DNA from: Gammaproteobacteria bacterium
GTDB taxonomy: Bacteria; Pseudomonadota; Gammaproteobacteria; Burkholderiales; Rhodocyclaceae
Reading direction: 5' to 3'
NCBI GenBank assembly: GCA_018825305.1
Contig: JAHJEO010000027.1
Location: forward strand, 1-64,000
DNA: 64,000 nucleotides
A program made the position numbers and the translations under genes. This document shows positions 28,672 to 38,679 of this stretch, piece after piece (the first letter of the stretch is position 1; every line of letters begins with the position of its first letter). The notes under the pieces are model-generated. The model had not been told where the DNA came from and searched no databases. It saw nothing but the letters and a program-made list of their open reading frames with translations.

Positions 28672-29814
28672 ATGATCCCTCGTTTACTATTGTTCGTGCT
28701 GCTGGCGCTGGCGCCAGCATGGTCCACAGCCTTCGCCCAGTCCGTCCCGTCCCCTACCATCGCCGCCCGCGCCTGGCTGCTGCTCGACCATTCGTCCAAC
28801 CAGCCGCTGGCGGAACAGGCGGCGGACGAACGCATCGAACCGGCATCGCTGACCAAGCTGATGACGGCCTACCTGAGTTTCTCGGCCTTGCGCCAGAAGA
28901 AAATCACGCCGGATCAGGTGGTGCCGGTTTCCGAGAAGGCCTGGAAAGCGCCCGGGTCGCGCATGTTCATCGAACCGAACCGGCCGGTCACTGTCCAGGA
29001 GTTGCTCCACGGCATGATCGTGCAGTCGGGCAACGATGCCTGCATCGCGCTGGCCGAGGTTATCGCCGGTTCGGAAGACAGCTTCGTCGCGGCGATGAAC
29101 CGCGAGGCCCGGCGGCTCGGCCTCAAAAACACCAAATTCATGAACACCACCGGCCTGCCGGACCCGCAGCACTACACTTCGGCACGTGACCTCGGCCTGC
29201 TGACCCAGGCCATCATTCGCGACTTTCCCGAGTACTACCCGATCTACGCAACCCGCGAATACACCTACAACAAGATCACCCAGCCCAACCGCAACCGCCT
29301 GCTCTGGCTCGACCCGACGGTCGACGGCGTCAAGACCGGGCACACCGAATCGGCCGGGTATTGCCTGATCGCCTCCAGCAAGCGCGGCCCGCGCCGCTTG
29401 ATTTCGGTGGTGTTGGGCACAACGTCCGACAACGCCCGCGCCCAGGAATCGCTGAAGCTGCTCAACCACGGCTACCTGGCTTTCGACGCCGTCAAGCTGT
29501 ACGACGGCAACGCCGCCATCTCGCAGCTCAAGGTGTTCAAGGGGGCACAGAACACGGTCAAGGCCGGCTTTCTCGAAGACTTCGTGCTGTCGCTGCCCAA
29601 GGACGCGACGCTCGCCACGGACGCCATCAAGGTCCAGCTCGAAGGCCGCCAGCCGCTGCTGGCGCCGGTGCAGCAGGGGACGCAGATCGCCACCCTCAAG
29701 CTCTCTGTGCATGGCAAGCCGTGGGGGGAATACCCGGTGGTCGCCCTCGAATCGGTGCCGGTCGCCGGCATCTTCGGCCGCACCTGGGATGCACTGAAGC
29801 TTTACTTCCAATGA
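28672..29814 (+). CDS. dacA: D-alanyl-D-alanine carboxypeptidase (PBP5/6 type)
   Basis: 380-residue low-molecular-mass PBP that trims the terminal D-Ala from pentapeptides. It has a signal peptide (LLLFVLLALAPAWSTAFA), SLTK at 59-62, SGN at 119-121 and KTG near 222. A C-terminal PBP5-type beta domain follows, ending in an amphipathic anchor (FGRTWDALKLYFQ). The stop overlaps the aminotransferase gene by 4 bp, tying it to D-amino-acid metabolism. Confidence 0.94.
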   Translation: MIPRLLLFVLLALAPAWSTAFAQSVPSPTIAARAWLLLDHSSNQPLAEQAADERIEPASLTKLMTAYLSFSALRQKKITPDQVVPVSEKAWKAPGSRMFIEPNRPVTVQELLHGMIVQSGNDACIALAEVIAGSEDSFVAAMNREARRLGLKNTKFMNTTGLPDPQHYTSARDLGLLTQAIIRDFPEYYPIYATREYTYNKITQPNRNRLLWLDPTVDGVKTGHTESAGYCLIASSKRGPRRLISVVLGTTSDNARAQESLKLLNHGYLAFDAVKLYDGNAAISQLKVFKGAQNTVKAGFLEDFVLSLPKDATLATDAIKVQLEGRQPLLAPVQQGTQIATLKLSVHGKPWGEYPVVALESVPVAGIFGRTWDALKLYFQ

Positions 29815-30680
29815 GCAGCGTCTACCTCAACGGCGAATTCATGCCTCTCGCCGAGGCACGGGTGCCAGTGATGGACCGGGGCTTCCTGTTTGGTGACGGC
29901 GTCTATGAAGTAATTCCGGTCTATTCGCGCCGGCCCTTCCGCCTGACCGAGCACCTGCGGCGGCTGCACGCCAGCCTCGCCGCCATCCGCCTCGAACCGC
30001 CACACGGTGAAGCCGAGTGGGGCGCCATCGTCGAACGCATCGTCGCTGCCGCGGATTTCGCCGACCAATCCGTCTACTTGCAGGTCACGCGCGGCCCGAT
30101 GGCGGTGCGCAACCATGCCATCCCCAATGTGGTCACGCCGACCGTCTTCGTCATGACAGAACCGCTGGTGACGCCGCCAGCCGAACTGCGCGAGCAGGGC
30201 ATCGCCGCTGTTTCCGCCGCCGACAACCGCTGGCTGCGCTGCGACATCAAGGCCACCTCGCTGCTGGCCAACTGCCTGCTGCGCAGTCGCGCGGTCGACC
30301 ACGGCTGTGCCGAAACCGTGCTGTTCCGCGACGGCTTCCTCATCGAGGGTGCGGCGTCGAACATCTTCGCGGTCAAGGATGGCGTGCTGCTGGCGCCGAT
30401 CAAGAACCACCTGATGCTGCCCGGCATTACCTACGACGTGGTGCTTGAACTCGCCGCGCGGCACGGCCTGCCGGTGCAGGTGCGCGACGTGCTGGAAGAC
30501 GAGGCCCGCAACGCCGACGAGCTGTGGATGACCTCGTCGACCAAGGAAGTGCTGCCCATCGTCATGCTCGATGACAAAAAAGTCGGCGCTGGCGGCACGG
30601 CAGGACAGCCGGGGCCGGTGTTCGCGCAGATGTACGGCTGGTATCAGGACTTCAAGCAGTCGGTCATGCGAGGCAGCTGA
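29811..30680 (+). CDS. dat: D-amino-acid transaminase
   Basis: 289-residue fold-type IV PLP enzyme. VMDRGFLFGDGVYEVIPVY at the start and the PLP lysine in CDIKATS (Lys147) match D-alanine aminotransferases. IEGAASNIFAV is the cofactor-phosphate loop. It probably interconverts D-Ala/D-Glu and keto acids for wall synthesis, though branched-chain aminotransferase activity is the main alternative. A perfect inverted copy of the dispersed repeat (30577-30601) encodes KVGAGGTA before the conserved PGPVF segment. Confidence 0.86.
   Translation: MSSVYLNGEFMPLAEARVPVMDRGFLFGDGVYEVIPVYSRRPFRLTEHLRRLHASLAAIRLEPPHGEAEWGAIVERIVAAADFADQSVYLQVTRGPMAVRNHAIPNVVTPTVFVMTEPLVTPPAELREQGIAAVSAADNRWLRCDIKATSLLANCLLRSRAVDHGCAETVLFRDGFLIEGAASNIFAVKDGVLLAPIKNHLMLPGITYDVVLELAARHGLPVQVRDVLEDEARNADELWMTSSTKEVLPIVMLDDKKVGAGGTAGQPGPVFAQMYGWYQDFKQSVMRGS
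30577..30601 (-). repeat. Dispersed 25-bp coding repeat, copy 8
   Basis: Perfect reverse-complement copy. Reads KVGAGGTA in the D-amino-acid transaminase, in the loop before GQPGPVF. Confidence 0.9.
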
Positions 30681-30684
30681 GGCG

Positions 30685-30951
30685 ATGGCCGAGTCTGAAA
30701 CCCTGCTGGAATTTCCCTGCGACTTCCCGCTCAAGGTCATGGGGGCAACACGTGACGACTTTGCCCAAACCATCGTCGCCGTCGTCATCCGCCATGCCCC
30801 CGGCTTCGACCCGGCCGACGTCACCATGCGGCCGTCAAAGGCCGGCAACTACCTGTCGCTGACCTGCACCATTCGCGCCACGTCGAAGGCACAACTTGAT
30901 GCGCTCTACCGCGAGCTGTCCGCGCACCCGCTGGTGAAAGTGGTGCTGTGA
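30685..30951 (+). CDS. ybeD: YbeD/DUF493 family protein
   Basis: 88-residue ACT-like small protein. [11 protein letters not shown] at the start and [21 protein letters not shown] are typical of YbeD, which sits between dacA and lipB in E. coli as it does here. Proposed to be a small regulatory protein; no confirmed activity. The stop overlaps lipB (GTGA). Confidence 0.9.
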   Translation: MAESETLLEFPCDFPLKVMGATRDDFAQTIVAVVIRHAPGFDPADVTMRPSKAGNYLSLTCTIRATSKAQLDALYRELSAHPLVKVVL

Positions 30952-31544
30952 TCGTTCGCCGGCTCGGGCCCGTCGAGTACGAGCCGACCTGGCGTGCGAT
31001 GCAGGACTTCACCGCGCAACGCACCCAGGACACGCCCGACCAAATCTGGCTGTGCCAGCATCCGCCGGTATTCACCCTTGGGCTGGCCGGCAAGCCCGAA
31101 CACCTGCTGCGCGACATCGGCATCCCCGTCGTGAAAATCGACCGTGGCGGCCAGATCACCTACCACGGCCCGGGCCAGCTCGTCGCCTACCTGCTGCTCG
31201 ACCTCAAGCGCCGCGGCATCACCATCAAGGGACTGGTGAATCGCATGGAGCAGGCGCTGATCGACCTGCTGGCCGAATTCGGCGTCTCCGCCGCGCGCCT
31301 TACGGGCGCACCGGGCGTCTATGTGGATGGCGCCAAGATCGGCGCCCTCGGCCTGAAGGTGAAGAACGGCTGCTGTTACCATGGCCTCGCGCTCAACGTC
31401 GCCATGGACCTCTCCCCCTTCGCTGCCATCAATCCCTGCGGCTACGAAGGCATGGCGGTGACGCAACTGACGGAACTCGTACCCGGCATCACGCTCGAAC
31501 AGGCCTCGGCGGCTCTGCTCTCCCAGCTCGGAAGACACTTATGA
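30948..31544 (+). CDS. lipB: Octanoyl-(acyl-carrier-protein) transferase
   Basis: Moves octanoate from ACP to lipoyl domains. The 198-residue protein has [16 protein letters not shown], the lysine in DGAKIGALG (Lys130) and the acyl-binding Cys164 in [11 protein letters not shown] start overlapping ybeD; the stop overlaps lipA by 4 bp. Confidence 0.95.
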   Translation: MIVRRLGPVEYEPTWRAMQDFTAQRTQDTPDQIWLCQHPPVFTLGLAGKPEHLLRDIGIPVVKIDRGGQITYHGPGQLVAYLLLDLKRRGITIKGLVNRMEQALIDLLAEFGVSAARLTGAPGVYVDGAKIGALGLKVKNGCCYHGLALNVAMDLSPFAAINPCGYEGMAVTQLTELVPGITLEQASAALLSQLGRHL

Positions 31545-32503
31545 CCACCAAGCAGAAAGGCGAGGCCAAGACCGCGCGCATCCCCATCAAGGTGGTGCCG
31601 GCGGCAACGCCGCTGAAAAAACCCGAATGGATCCGCGTCAAGGCCGGCAACAGCGCGGCGCGTTTCGGCGAGGTCAAGCAGATCCTGCGCGACCATGCCC
31701 TGCACACGGTGTGCGAGGAAGCCACCTGCCCCAACATCGGCGAGTGCTTCGGCAAGGGCACGGCCACCTTCATGATCCTCGGTGACCTGTGCACGCGGCG
31801 CTGCCCCTTCTGCGACGTCGGCCACGGCAAACCGCTGCCGCCCGACGCGGCGGAACCGGCCAAGCTCGCCCACACCATCGCCGCGCTCAAACTCAAGTAC
31901 GTCGTCATCACCAGCGTCGACCGCGACGACCTCAAGGACGGTGGTGCTGCGCATTTCGCCGATTGCATCCGCGAGATCCGCACACTGTCGCCCGCCACCA
32001 CCATCGAGGTGCTGGTGCCCGACTTCCGCGGCCGCCTCGACATCGCCGTGGCCATCCTCACCGCGCAGCCGCCCGACGTGATGAACCACAATCTCGAAAC
32101 CGTGCCCCGCCTCTACAAGCAGGCGCGCCCCGGTGCCGACTATGCCCATTCGCTGCAGTTGCTGTCCGACTTCAAGGCGAAAAACCCCGGTGTGCCGACC
32201 AAGTCCGGATTGATGGTCGGCCTGGGCGAAACCGATGAAGAGATTCTCGAAGTGATGCGCGACCTGCGCGCCCATGGTGCCGAGATGCTGACCATCGGCC
32301 AGTATCTCGCTCCCTCCGGCCACCACCTGCCTGTGCTGCGCTACGTGCATCCCGATGTCTTCGCCATGTTCGAGCGCGAGGCCCGGGCCATGGGTTTTTC
32401 GCATGCAGCCTGCGCGCCGCTGGTGCGCAGTTCCTACCACGCCGACCTGCAGGCGCATCAGGCAGGAGTTGGCGCCGGCGTTGTGCGAGAATCGGACCGA
32501 TGA
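31541..32503 (+). CDS. lipA: Lipoyl synthase
   Basis: 320-residue radical-SAM enzyme that inserts two sulfurs into protein-bound octanoate. It carries both clusters: the auxiliary CxxxxCxxxxxC (Cys58, 63, 69) and the SAM-binding CxxxCxxC (Cys84, 88, 91 in LCTRRCPFC). The terminal [10 protein letters not shown] supplies the serine ligand. Acts after LipB, encoded just upstream. Confidence 0.96.
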   Translation: MTTKQKGEAKTARIPIKVVPAATPLKKPEWIRVKAGNSAARFGEVKQILRDHALHTVCEEATCPNIGECFGKGTATFMILGDLCTRRCPFCDVGHGKPLPPDAAEPAKLAHTIAALKLKYVVITSVDRDDLKDGGAAHFADCIREIRTLSPATTIEVLVPDFRGRLDIAVAILTAQPPDVMNHNLETVPRLYKQARPGADYAHSLQLLSDFKAKNPGVPTKSGLMVGLGETDEEILEVMRDLRAHGAEMLTIGQYLAPSGHHLPVLRYVHPDVFAMFEREARAMGFSHAACAPLVRSSYHADLQAHQAGVGAGVVRESDR

Positions 32504-33186
32504 AAATACCCCGCCTTCTCCCTGCCCTCGCCGCCCTGCTCGTCGCCACGGCAGCCCATGCCCTGTCGCTCGATGCCCTGACCAACCGGGATGCCAGCGG
32601 CGGCCTCAAGGAAGCGCTAACCCAGGGTGCCGGCAAAGCCGTCGCCGCGCTCGGGCGCAGCGACGGCTTCCTCGGCAACCCCAGGGTCAGGATTCCGCTG
32701 CCGGAAAGCCTGCAGCAGGTGGAAGGCATGATGCGCACCTTCGGCCTGGGCAAGCACGCCGACGAACTCGTCACCACCATGAACCGCGCCGCCGAGGCGG
32801 CCGTGCCTGAAGCCAGGGCGCTGCTGGTCAATTCGGTCAGGCAGATGTCGGTAGAGGACGCCAAGGGCATCCTGACGGGCGGCGACGATTCCGCAACCCA
32901 ATATTTTCGGCGTACCACCGCCGGACCGCTGACGGAGAAATTCCGGCCCGTCGTCAAGAAGGCGATGCAGAAGGTGAAGCTGGCCGAGAAGTACGACCGC
33001 TTCGCCGGCAAGGCCGCGCAATTTGGTCTTATCAGCGAAGCCGATGCCCAGCTCGACCACTACGTCACACAGAAAGCCCTCGACGGCCTCTATCTGATGA
33101 TCGCCGAGGAAGAAAAGGCCATTCGCAAGGATCCCGTGAGCGCCGCCGGCAGTCTCGCCCGCAAGGTCTTCGGCGCCATCCAGTAA
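32500..33186 (+). CDS. DUF4197 family exported protein
   Basis: 228-residue protein with a signal peptide ([16 protein letters not shown]). The mature helical domain has [26 protein letters not shown] and [24 protein letters not shown], which are DUF4197 hallmarks. Periplasmic, function unknown. ATG overlaps lipA by 4 bp, so it is the last gene of the lip group. Confidence 0.85.
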   Translation: MKIPRLLPALAALLVATAAHALSLDALTNRDASGGLKEALTQGAGKAVAALGRSDGFLGNPRVRIPLPESLQQVEGMMRTFGLGKHADELVTTMNRAAEAAVPEARALLVNSVRQMSVEDAKGILTGGDDSATQYFRRTTAGPLTEKFRPVVKKAMQKVKLAEKYDRFAGKAAQFGLISEADAQLDHYVTQKALDGLYLMIAEEEKAIRKDPVSAAGSLARKVFGAIQ

Positions 33187-35169
33187 GTGGCGCACGGACT
33201 AAACGCACCGCAGAGCGAGGCGGTGCGCTATCTCGACGGTCCGCTACTGGTGCTGGCCGGCGCCGGCAGCGGCAAGACGCGCGTAATCACCCAGAAGATC
33301 GCCTACCTGATCGAGGAGTGCAAGATCGCACCCTCGCACATCGCCGCCATCACCTTCACCAACAAGGCGGCGAAGGAAATGGCCGAGCGCGTCGGCAAGC
33401 TGATCAAGGGGCCGACCGAGGGACTGACGGTCAGCACCTTCCACGCGCTGGGCGCCAGGATTTTGCGGCAGGAGGCACGCCACCTGCACCTCAAGCCCTC
33501 GTTCTCCATCCTCGATGCCTCCGACACCGCGCAGTTGTTTCAGGAGATGTTGAAGGACGCCGACAAGGCACGGGTGCGGATGATCCAGAACCGCATCTCG
33601 CTGTGGAAGAACGCGCTGGTCGGCCCCGAGGACGCGGCGCGGAACGCGGCCGACGATCTCGAAGCCGGCGCCGCCAAGGTCTATGTCGAATACGAACGCA
33701 CCCTGCGCGCCTACCAGGCCGTCGATTTCGACGACCTGATCCGCCTGCCGGTGAACCTGTTCGAAGAGCATGACGACATCGGCGGTCGCTGGCGCAGCCG
33801 CCTCTGGCACCTGCTGGTCGACGAATGCCAGGACACCAACCGCTGCCAGTACCGCATGCTGCAACTGCTCACCGGCCCGCGCGCCGCCTTCACGGCGGTC
33901 GGCGACGACGACCAGTCGATCTACGCCTGGCGCGGCGCCGACATCGAGAACCTGCGACTGCTGAGTTCCGACTACCCCAATCTCAAGGTAATCAAGCTGG
34001 AGCAGAACTACCGCTCGGTGCAGCGCATCCTCAAGGCCGCCAACGCGGTGATCGCCCACAACCCCAAGCTGTTCGAGAAGAAGCTGTGGTCTGAACACGG
34101 CCACGGCGAGATGATCCGTGTCACCGCCTGTCGCGACGGCGAGCACGAGGCAGAGTGGGTGGTGGCGCGGCTGCTGGCGCACAAGTTCGAGAATCGCACC
34201 AGGTTTTCCGATTACGCCATCCTCTATCGCGGCAACTTCCAGGCCAAGGCCTTCGAGCAGCAGCTGCGCACCCACAAGATTCCATACGCGCTCTCGGGCG
34301 GACAGTCCTTCTTCGACCGCAGCGAGATCAAGGACCTCACCTCCTATCTGCGCCTGCTGGCCAACCAGGACGACGATCCGGCCTTCATCCGCGCCGTGAC
34401 CACGCCCAAGCGCGGCATCGGCGGCGCCACGTTGGAAGCGCTGGGCCAGGCCGCCGGCCGCCGCCACCAAAGCCTGTTCGCCGCGGCTTTCGCCCCGGGG
34501 GTGGAAAACGAAATCAAGGGTGCGGCGCTGGCCGCCGTGCGCGAGTTCTGCCAGTTCATAAACCGCATCGAAGCCAGGGCGCAATCGGCCCCGGCCGGAC
34601 AGGTGCTCGAAGACCTGCTGCGCGCCATAGACTACGAGGCCTGGCTGTTTGAAAGCCTGGAGCCGCGCGAAGCCGAGAGCAAATGGGCCAACGTGCGCGA
34701 CTTCGTGCAGTGGCTCTCAGTCAAGGGAGCCGAGGAGAACAAGAACCTGATCGAACTGTCGCAGACCGTGGCGCTGATCTCCATGCTCGACAAGAACGAA
34801 GGCGAGCAGGACGTGGTGCAACTGGCGACGCTGCATGCGGCCAAGGGACTGGAGTTTCCCCATGTCTTCCTCGTCGGCATCGAGGAAGGCGTGCTGCCGC
34901 ACCGCGAATCGGTCGAACTGGGCAAGGTCGAGGAAGAACGGCGACTGATGTACGTCGGCATCACCCGCGCCCAGCGCAGCCTGACGGTGACCTACTGCGA
35001 GCGGCGCAAGCAGGGCCGCGAGATCGTTGCCCGCGAACCCTCGCGCTTCATCGTCGAGATGGGTGACGACATCAAGCACAGCGGCCGCGACCAAGCCCCC
35101 GTGGTCAGCAAGGATGAAGGTCGCGCCAAGCTCGCCGCCTTCCGCTCGCTGCTGGCACCGAAGGCGTAA
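33187..35169 (+). CDS. rep: ATP-dependent DNA helicase Rep
   Basis: 660-residue SF1A helicase with 3'-5' polarity that helps restart blocked replication forks. LNAPQSEAV (Q motif), GAGSGKTRV (Walker A), AITFTNKAAKEM, VDECQDTN (Walker B), GDDDQSIYAWRGA, the motif IV region and VTYCERRKQGR are present. GTG start directly after the DUF4197 stop. Length and N-terminus fit Rep better than UvrD. Followed by a strong hairpin. Confidence 0.95.
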   Translation: MAHGLNAPQSEAVRYLDGPLLVLAGAGSGKTRVITQKIAYLIEECKIAPSHIAAITFTNKAAKEMAERVGKLIKGPTEGLTVSTFHALGARILRQEARHLHLKPSFSILDASDTAQLFQEMLKDADKARVRMIQNRISLWKNALVGPEDAARNAADDLEAGAAKVYVEYERTLRAYQAVDFDDLIRLPVNLFEEHDDIGGRWRSRLWHLLVDECQDTNRCQYRMLQLLTGPRAAFTAVGDDDQSIYAWRGADIENLRLLSSDYPNLKVIKLEQNYRSVQRILKAANAVIAHNPKLFEKKLWSEHGHGEMIRVTACRDGEHEAEWVVARLLAHKFENRTRFSDYAILYRGNFQAKAFEQQLRTHKIPYALSGGQSFFDRSEIKDLTSYLRLLANQDDDPAFIRAVTTPKRGIGGATLEALGQAAGRRHQSLFAAAFAPGVENEIKGAALAAVREFCQFINRIEARAQSAPAGQVLEDLLRAIDYEAWLFESLEPREAESKWANVRDFVQWLSVKGAEENKNLIELSQTVALISMLDKNEGEQDVVQLATLHAAKGLEFPHVFLVGIEEGVLPHRESVELGKVEEERRLMYVGITRAQRSLTVTYCERRKQGREIVAREPSRFIVEMGDDIKHSGRDQAPVVSKDEGRAKLAAFRSLLAPKA

Positions 35170-35174
35170 ACGCA

Positions 35175-35200
35175 GAAGGGCAGGCCGCAGCCTGCCCTTC
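35175..35200. terminator. Bidirectional hairpin between rep and the cytochrome gene
   Basis: GAAGGGCAGGC (35175-35185) pairs perfectly with GCCTGCCCTTC (35190-35200) around CGCA, between two convergent stop codons. The T-tract is weak, but position and stem strength suit a shared terminator. Confidence 0.7.
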
Positions 35201-35219
35201 CCGTTCACAATGCTTGGTC

Positions 35220-35648
35220 TTACTTCGCGCTGAAGTTCGCGCCGGACTTGTTGGCCATGAAGGCGATGACGCGCGCCATTTCTTCGTCGTTGGCATCCGA
35301 ACCACCCTTGGGTGGCATCGCGTTCTTGCCCGTGATGGCCGACTTGACCAGGCCGTCGAGGCCAAGTGCAATGCGCGGCGCCCAGGCAGCCTTGTCGCCC
35401 GTCTTCGGCGCACCGGCAATGCCGGCATCATGGCAGGCGCCGCAGACACCCTTGTAAAGTTCCTCGCCGCTGCGGCTGCCGGCGGCAGCTTTTGCCCCAC
35501 CAGCGGCCAGTTCAATCTTCGCTACCGGCTGGATACGGACATTGGCAGCCTCTTCATCCATCTTCGGACGGCCACCCATCGCCAGCGCGAGCGGAGCAGC
35601 CAAGACAAGCACGCTCACCAGAGCGAGCGAACGAGAATTCATCGGCAT
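35220..35648 (-). CDS. Cytochrome c5-like monohaem cytochrome
   Basis: 142-residue exported c-type cytochrome. Signal peptide (LALVSVLVLAAPLALA), then a linker, then the haem motif CGACH at residues 69-73 and a likely axial Met in NAMPPKGG. Carries electrons in the periplasm, possibly to a terminal oxidase or reductase. The start at 35648 is chosen because GAGGTG sits six bases upstream; an upstream in-frame codon at 35657 is the alternative. Confidence 0.88.
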   Translation of the reverse strand: MPMNSRSLALVSVLVLAAPLALAMGGRPKMDEEAANVRIQPVAKIELAAGGAKAAAGSRSGEELYKGVCGACHDAGIAGAPKTGDKAAWAPRIALGLDGLVKSAITGKNAMPPKGGSDANDEEMARVIAFMANKSGANFSAK

Positions 35649-35689
35649 CAGGATCACCTCAAACGGAACGCATTGAATCGAAACGGCGA

Positions 35690-35695
35690 ATTATA
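35690..35695 (-). promoter_or_regulatory. Minus-strand -10 element for the cytochrome gene
   Basis: The minus strand reads TATAAT exactly at this position, about 40 bp before the cytochrome start. No convincing -35 lies at standard spacing. Confidence 0.35.
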
Positions 35696-35704
35696 TCCGA
35701 TCTC

Positions 35705-35731
35705 CCGACAGGCACGGCGGCCGTGTACAAT
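35705..35731 (+). promoter_or_regulatory. Candidate promoter of the tRNA-Arg gene
   Basis: CCGACA at 35705-35710 and TACAAT at 35726-35731 are separated by 15 bp. Transcription would start about 20 bases before the mature tRNA. Confidence 0.4.
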
Positions 35732-35759
35732 GGCGGCACTGCTGTGTTCCTTCATCAGC

Positions 35760-35836
35760 GCGCCCGTAGCTCAGATGGATAGAGTGCCACCCTCCGAAGG
35801 TGGAAGTCGCACGTTCGAATCGTGTCGGGCGTACCA
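35760..35836 (+). tRNA. tRNA-Arg (anticodon CCG)
   Basis: Folds as a cloverleaf. The acceptor arm GCGCCCG pairs with CGGGCGT (one G-U). The D-arm contains AGCTCAGATGGATAGAGT. The anticodon arm CCACC/GGTGG encloses loop CTCCGAA, giving anticodon CCG. The T-arm has GTTCGAATC. The CCA end is encoded (35834-35836). Reads CGG codons. Confidence 0.95.
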
Positions 35837-35887
35837 ATTCCCCACCAGGCTCGGCTTTTCGGGGCCAGCCCGAACGGCGATGGCCCC

Positions 35888-36199
35888 ATGAGCCACTTCA
35901 AATACCACGTTTTCTTCTGCACCAACCAACGCCCGGGCGGCGAGATGTGCTGCAACAGCCATGGCGCGGGCGACATGCGCGACTACATGAAACAGCGCGT
36001 CAAACAGCTCGGCGGCGCCATCCCAGACAAGGTACGGATCAACACTGCCGGCTGCCTCGACCGTTGCGACAAGGGCCCGGTCATCGTGGTCTATCCCGAG
36101 GCGACCTGGTACACCTACGTCGACCAGGAAGACATCGACGAAATCATCGAGTCGCACCTCGTCGGCGGCAAGGCCGTCGAGCGGCTGAAGGTCGACTGA
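35888..36199 (+). CDS. Thioredoxin-like [2Fe-2S] ferredoxin
   Basis: 103-residue protein of the thioredoxin-fold ferredoxin family (NuoE-like/Clostridium Fd). Cluster ligands are probably Cys11, Cys22 (of CC 21-22), Cys56 and Cys60 in FFCTNQRPGGEMCC and AGCLDRCDKGP. The start is the ATG at 35888, about 50 bp after the tRNA; the longer frame runs into the tRNA gene. The redox partner is unknown. Followed closely by the hydrolase and ABC genes. Confidence 0.87.
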   Translation: MSHFKYHVFFCTNQRPGGEMCCNSHGAGDMRDYMKQRVKQLGGAIPDKVRINTAGCLDRCDKGPVIVVYPEATWYTYVDQEDIDEIIESHLVGGKAVERLKVD

Positions 36200-36206
36200 A
36201 GGCGTT

Positions 36207-36845
36207 ATGTCCCGACACGAGCGGGTCCTGCTCGACGGCCCCGACGGTCTGATCGAGGTATTCGTCGAACACCACGATGCCGCCACGGGCGTCGCCCTGA
36301 TCGCCCACCCCCATCCGCTGTTCGGCGGCACCGCCGACAACAAGGTAGTCACCACACTGGCCAAGGCCTTCCGCGAACTTGGCTGCGCCACCTTGCGGCC
36401 GAGCTTTCGCGGTGTTGGCGGCTCGGAGGGCGAACATGACCACGGTTTCGCCGAGACCGAGGACCTGCTGGCCGTACATGCCTATGCCGTTGAGCACTTC
36501 GGCCGCGACCTGCCCATTTACCTCGCCGGCTTTTCCTTTGGCGCCCATGTCGTGACGCGACTGGCGCAGCGGCTCGCCACGGCCGGCGACCCGGCGCAAC
36601 GACTGGTGCTGGTCGGCACCGCCGCCGGCTTTGTCGAGGGCGCGCGAACCTACGAAACCAAGGCGGTCGCCCCCGACACCATCGTCATCCACGGCGCGCA
36701 GGACGAAACGGTGCCGCTCGCCAACGTGCTGCGCTGGGCCGAGCCGCTCGACCTGCCAATCGCCGTCATCCCGGGCGCCGACCACTTCTTCCACCGCAAG
36801 CTGCATCTGATCCGTTCCATCATCCACAACTCGTGGTCCCGCTGA
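36207..36845 (+). CDS. Alpha/beta hydrolase
   Basis: 212-residue alpha/beta hydrolase. [15 protein letters not shown] and [15 protein letters not shown] at the front are typical of the bacterial family often annotated as CocE/serine esterase-like. The nucleophile Ser is in GFSFGA, the Asp in HGAQDETVP and the His in GADHFFH. Substrate unknown. The 3' end overlaps the ABC ATPase gene by 13 bp, suggesting co-expression. Confidence 0.82.
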   Translation: MSRHERVLLDGPDGLIEVFVEHHDAATGVALIAHPHPLFGGTADNKVVTTLAKAFRELGCATLRPSFRGVGGSEGEHDHGFAETEDLLAVHAYAVEHFGRDLPIYLAGFSFGAHVVTRLAQRLATAGDPAQRLVLVGTAAGFVEGARTYETKAVAPDTIVIHGAQDETVPLANVLRWAEPLDLPIAVIPGADHFFHRKLHLIRSIIHNSWSR

Positions 36846-37744
36846 AGGTCGACGCCCTCCGCAAGTCCTATGGCGGCCATCAGGTCGTCGCCGGCATTTC
36901 CTTCGCCTTGCAGCGCGGCGAATGCTACGGCCTGCTCGGCCCCAACGGGGCCGGCAAGACCACGACATTGCGCTGCTGCCTCGGCCTTACCGCACCCGAT
37001 TCGGGTTCGATCACACTGGTGGACGAACCCGTGCCCGCGCGAGCACGCGAAGCCCGCATGCGGGTCGGCGTGGTGCCGCAATTCGACAACCTCGACCCCG
37101 ATTTTTCCTGCGCCGAGAACCTGCTGGTCTATGGCCGCTATTTCGGCATGGCAGACACGGCGATCCGCACCCGCATCCCGCAGCTGCTCGAGTTCGCGGG
37201 ACTGGCCGGCAAGGAGGACACCAGCATCCGCATCCTCTCCGGCGGCATGAAGCGGCGCCTGACCCTGGCGCGCGCGCTGGTCAATGACCCCGACCTGCTG
37301 ATCCTCGACGAGCCGACCACCGGCCTCGATCCTCAGGCGCGACACCTGATCTGGGAGCGCCTCAAGCGACTGATCGCGGACGGCAAGACCATCCTCCTCA
37401 CCACACACTTCATGGACGAGGCCGAGCGCCTCTGCGGGCGCCTCGCCATCATGGACGCCGGCCGCATCATGGTCGAGGGCGCGCCGCGCGAACTGATCAA
37501 GAGCCAGATCGAGCCGCAGGTGGTCGAGGTCTATGGCGAGGATGCGCCGGGCTGGGCACAGGCCGAAGCCGGCGCCTTCGCCCGCCGCTGTGAAGTCAGC
37601 GGCGAAACCGCCTTCTGCTACGTCGACGACGCCGCGCCGCTGCTCGACCACCTCGCCGCGCGGCCGCAACTCGCCACGCTGCACCGCCCGGCGAACCTCG
37701 AAGATGTGTTCCTCAAGCTCACCGGCCGGGACCTGCGCGACTGA
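36833..37744 (+). CDS. ABC exporter ATP-binding protein, NodI type
   Basis: 303-residue ABC ATPase with Walker [10 protein letters not shown], signature [15 protein letters not shown], Walker [15 protein letters not shown] and the switch His in [11 protein letters not shown]. The N-terminal layout and the C-terminal extension match NodI/DRA-type exporters. GTG start inside the preceding gene. Together with the next gene it forms a complete transporter; NodIJ exports lipo-oligosaccharides in rhizobia, but in free-living bacteria the substrate is unproven. Confidence 0.88.
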   Translation: MVPLKVDALRKSYGGHQVVAGISFALQRGECYGLLGPNGAGKTTTLRCCLGLTAPDSGSITLVDEPVPARAREARMRVGVVPQFDNLDPDFSCAENLLVYGRYFGMADTAIRTRIPQLLEFAGLAGKEDTSIRILSGGMKRRLTLARALVNDPDLLILDEPTTGLDPQARHLIWERLKRLIADGKTILLTTHFMDEAERLCGRLAIMDAGRIMVEGAPRELIKSQIEPQVVEVYGEDAPGWAQAEAGAFARRCEVSGETAFCYVDDAAPLLDHLAARPQLATLHRPANLEDVFLKLTGRDLRD

Positions 37745-38505
37745 TGGACCTCTCGATTCGCGCCCTCGCCGTGTGGCGCCGCAACTTCCTGGTGTGGCGG
37801 AAGCTGGCGCTGCCCTCCATCCTCGGCAACCTCGCCGACCCGATGATTTACCTGTTCGGCCTCGGCTACGGCCTCGGCGGCCTGCTGCCGCAGGTAGGCG
37901 GCACCAGCTACATCGCCTTCCTCGCCGCCGGCACGGTCTGCGCCTCGACCATGAACGCCGCTTCCTTCGAGGCGCTCTACTCGGCCTTCTCGCGCCTGCA
38001 CGTGCAAAAGACCTGGGAAGCGATCATGAACGCGCCGGTCTCGCTCGATGACGTGGTGGCAGGCGAACTGCTGTGGGCGGCAAGCAAGGCCACGCTCTCC
38101 GGCGCAGCCATCCTCCTTGTGATCGCGCTGCTCGGTCTCACGCACGGCATGCAGGCGCTGTGGGTGCTGCCGCTGATCTTCCTCACCGGGCTCGCCTTCG
38201 CCGCGCTCGGCCTTTGCGTCACCGCCGTGGCACCGTCCTACGACTTCTTCATGTACTACTTCACGCTGTTCGTGACACCGATGACCCTGCTCTCGGGGGT
38301 GTTCTTCCCGCTTGACCAGTTGCCGGCCGCGATGCAAGTGGCGGCGCAGGCGCTGCCGCTGACCCATGCCGTTGGGCTGGCGCGACCATTACTGCTGGGG
38401 CAGGTGCCGACCGATGTTTTCGGCCATATTGCGGTGCTGACCATCATCACGGTCGCGGCCTTCGCCACCGCAGTCAGCCTCGCCCGTCGCCGCCTGCTCA
38501 AGTAG
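37744..38505 (+). CDS. ABC exporter permease, NodJ type
   Basis: 253-residue ABC-2 permease with about six membrane segments. VWRKLALPSILGNLADPMIYLFGLGYGLG, the TWEAIMNAPVSLDDVV loop and SGVFFPLDQLPAAMQ are typical of NodJ proteins. Start overlaps the ATPase stop by one base (TGATG). Last gene of the group, then a gap with a sigma-54 promoter for the next gene. Confidence 0.88.
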   Translation: MDLSIRALAVWRRNFLVWRKLALPSILGNLADPMIYLFGLGYGLGGLLPQVGGTSYIAFLAAGTVCASTMNAASFEALYSAFSRLHVQKTWEAIMNAPVSLDDVVAGELLWAASKATLSGAAILLVIALLGLTHGMQALWVLPLIFLTGLAFAALGLCVTAVAPSYDFFMYYFTLFVTPMTLLSGVFFPLDQLPAAMQVAAQALPLTHAVGLARPLLLGQVPTDVFGHIAVLTIITVAAFATAVSLARRRLLK

Positions 38506-38609
38506 CCATCAAGCCGAATTGATGCACCGCAGCAGGGCAGCAGGAACGGGTCGCGCCCCATCCCGGGGCATGCGCTATGAAAATATCCATAATAATCAAT
38601 TGGCTGACT

Positions 38610-38626
38610 CTGGCACGGGCGTTGCT
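38610..38626 (+). promoter_or_regulatory. Sigma-54 (-24/-12) promoter
   Basis: CTGGCACGGGCGTTGCT matches the RpoN consensus (TGGCAC, five bases, TTGCW) essentially perfectly. It lies in non-coding DNA 54 bp before the porin start, so transcription would begin near 38637. rpoN itself is encoded at 51701-53158. No enhancer-binding site was identified. Confidence 0.75.
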
Positions 38627-38679
38627 CAGATATACCAAACCTTCCTCCATTGCACGCCAAATCCCAGGACACCCCAACC

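Noticed and set aside
35760-36199. Integration site of a mobile element at the tRNA-Arg 3' end
   Set aside because: No integrase, no direct repeat of the tRNA end and normal housekeeping-type genes follow.
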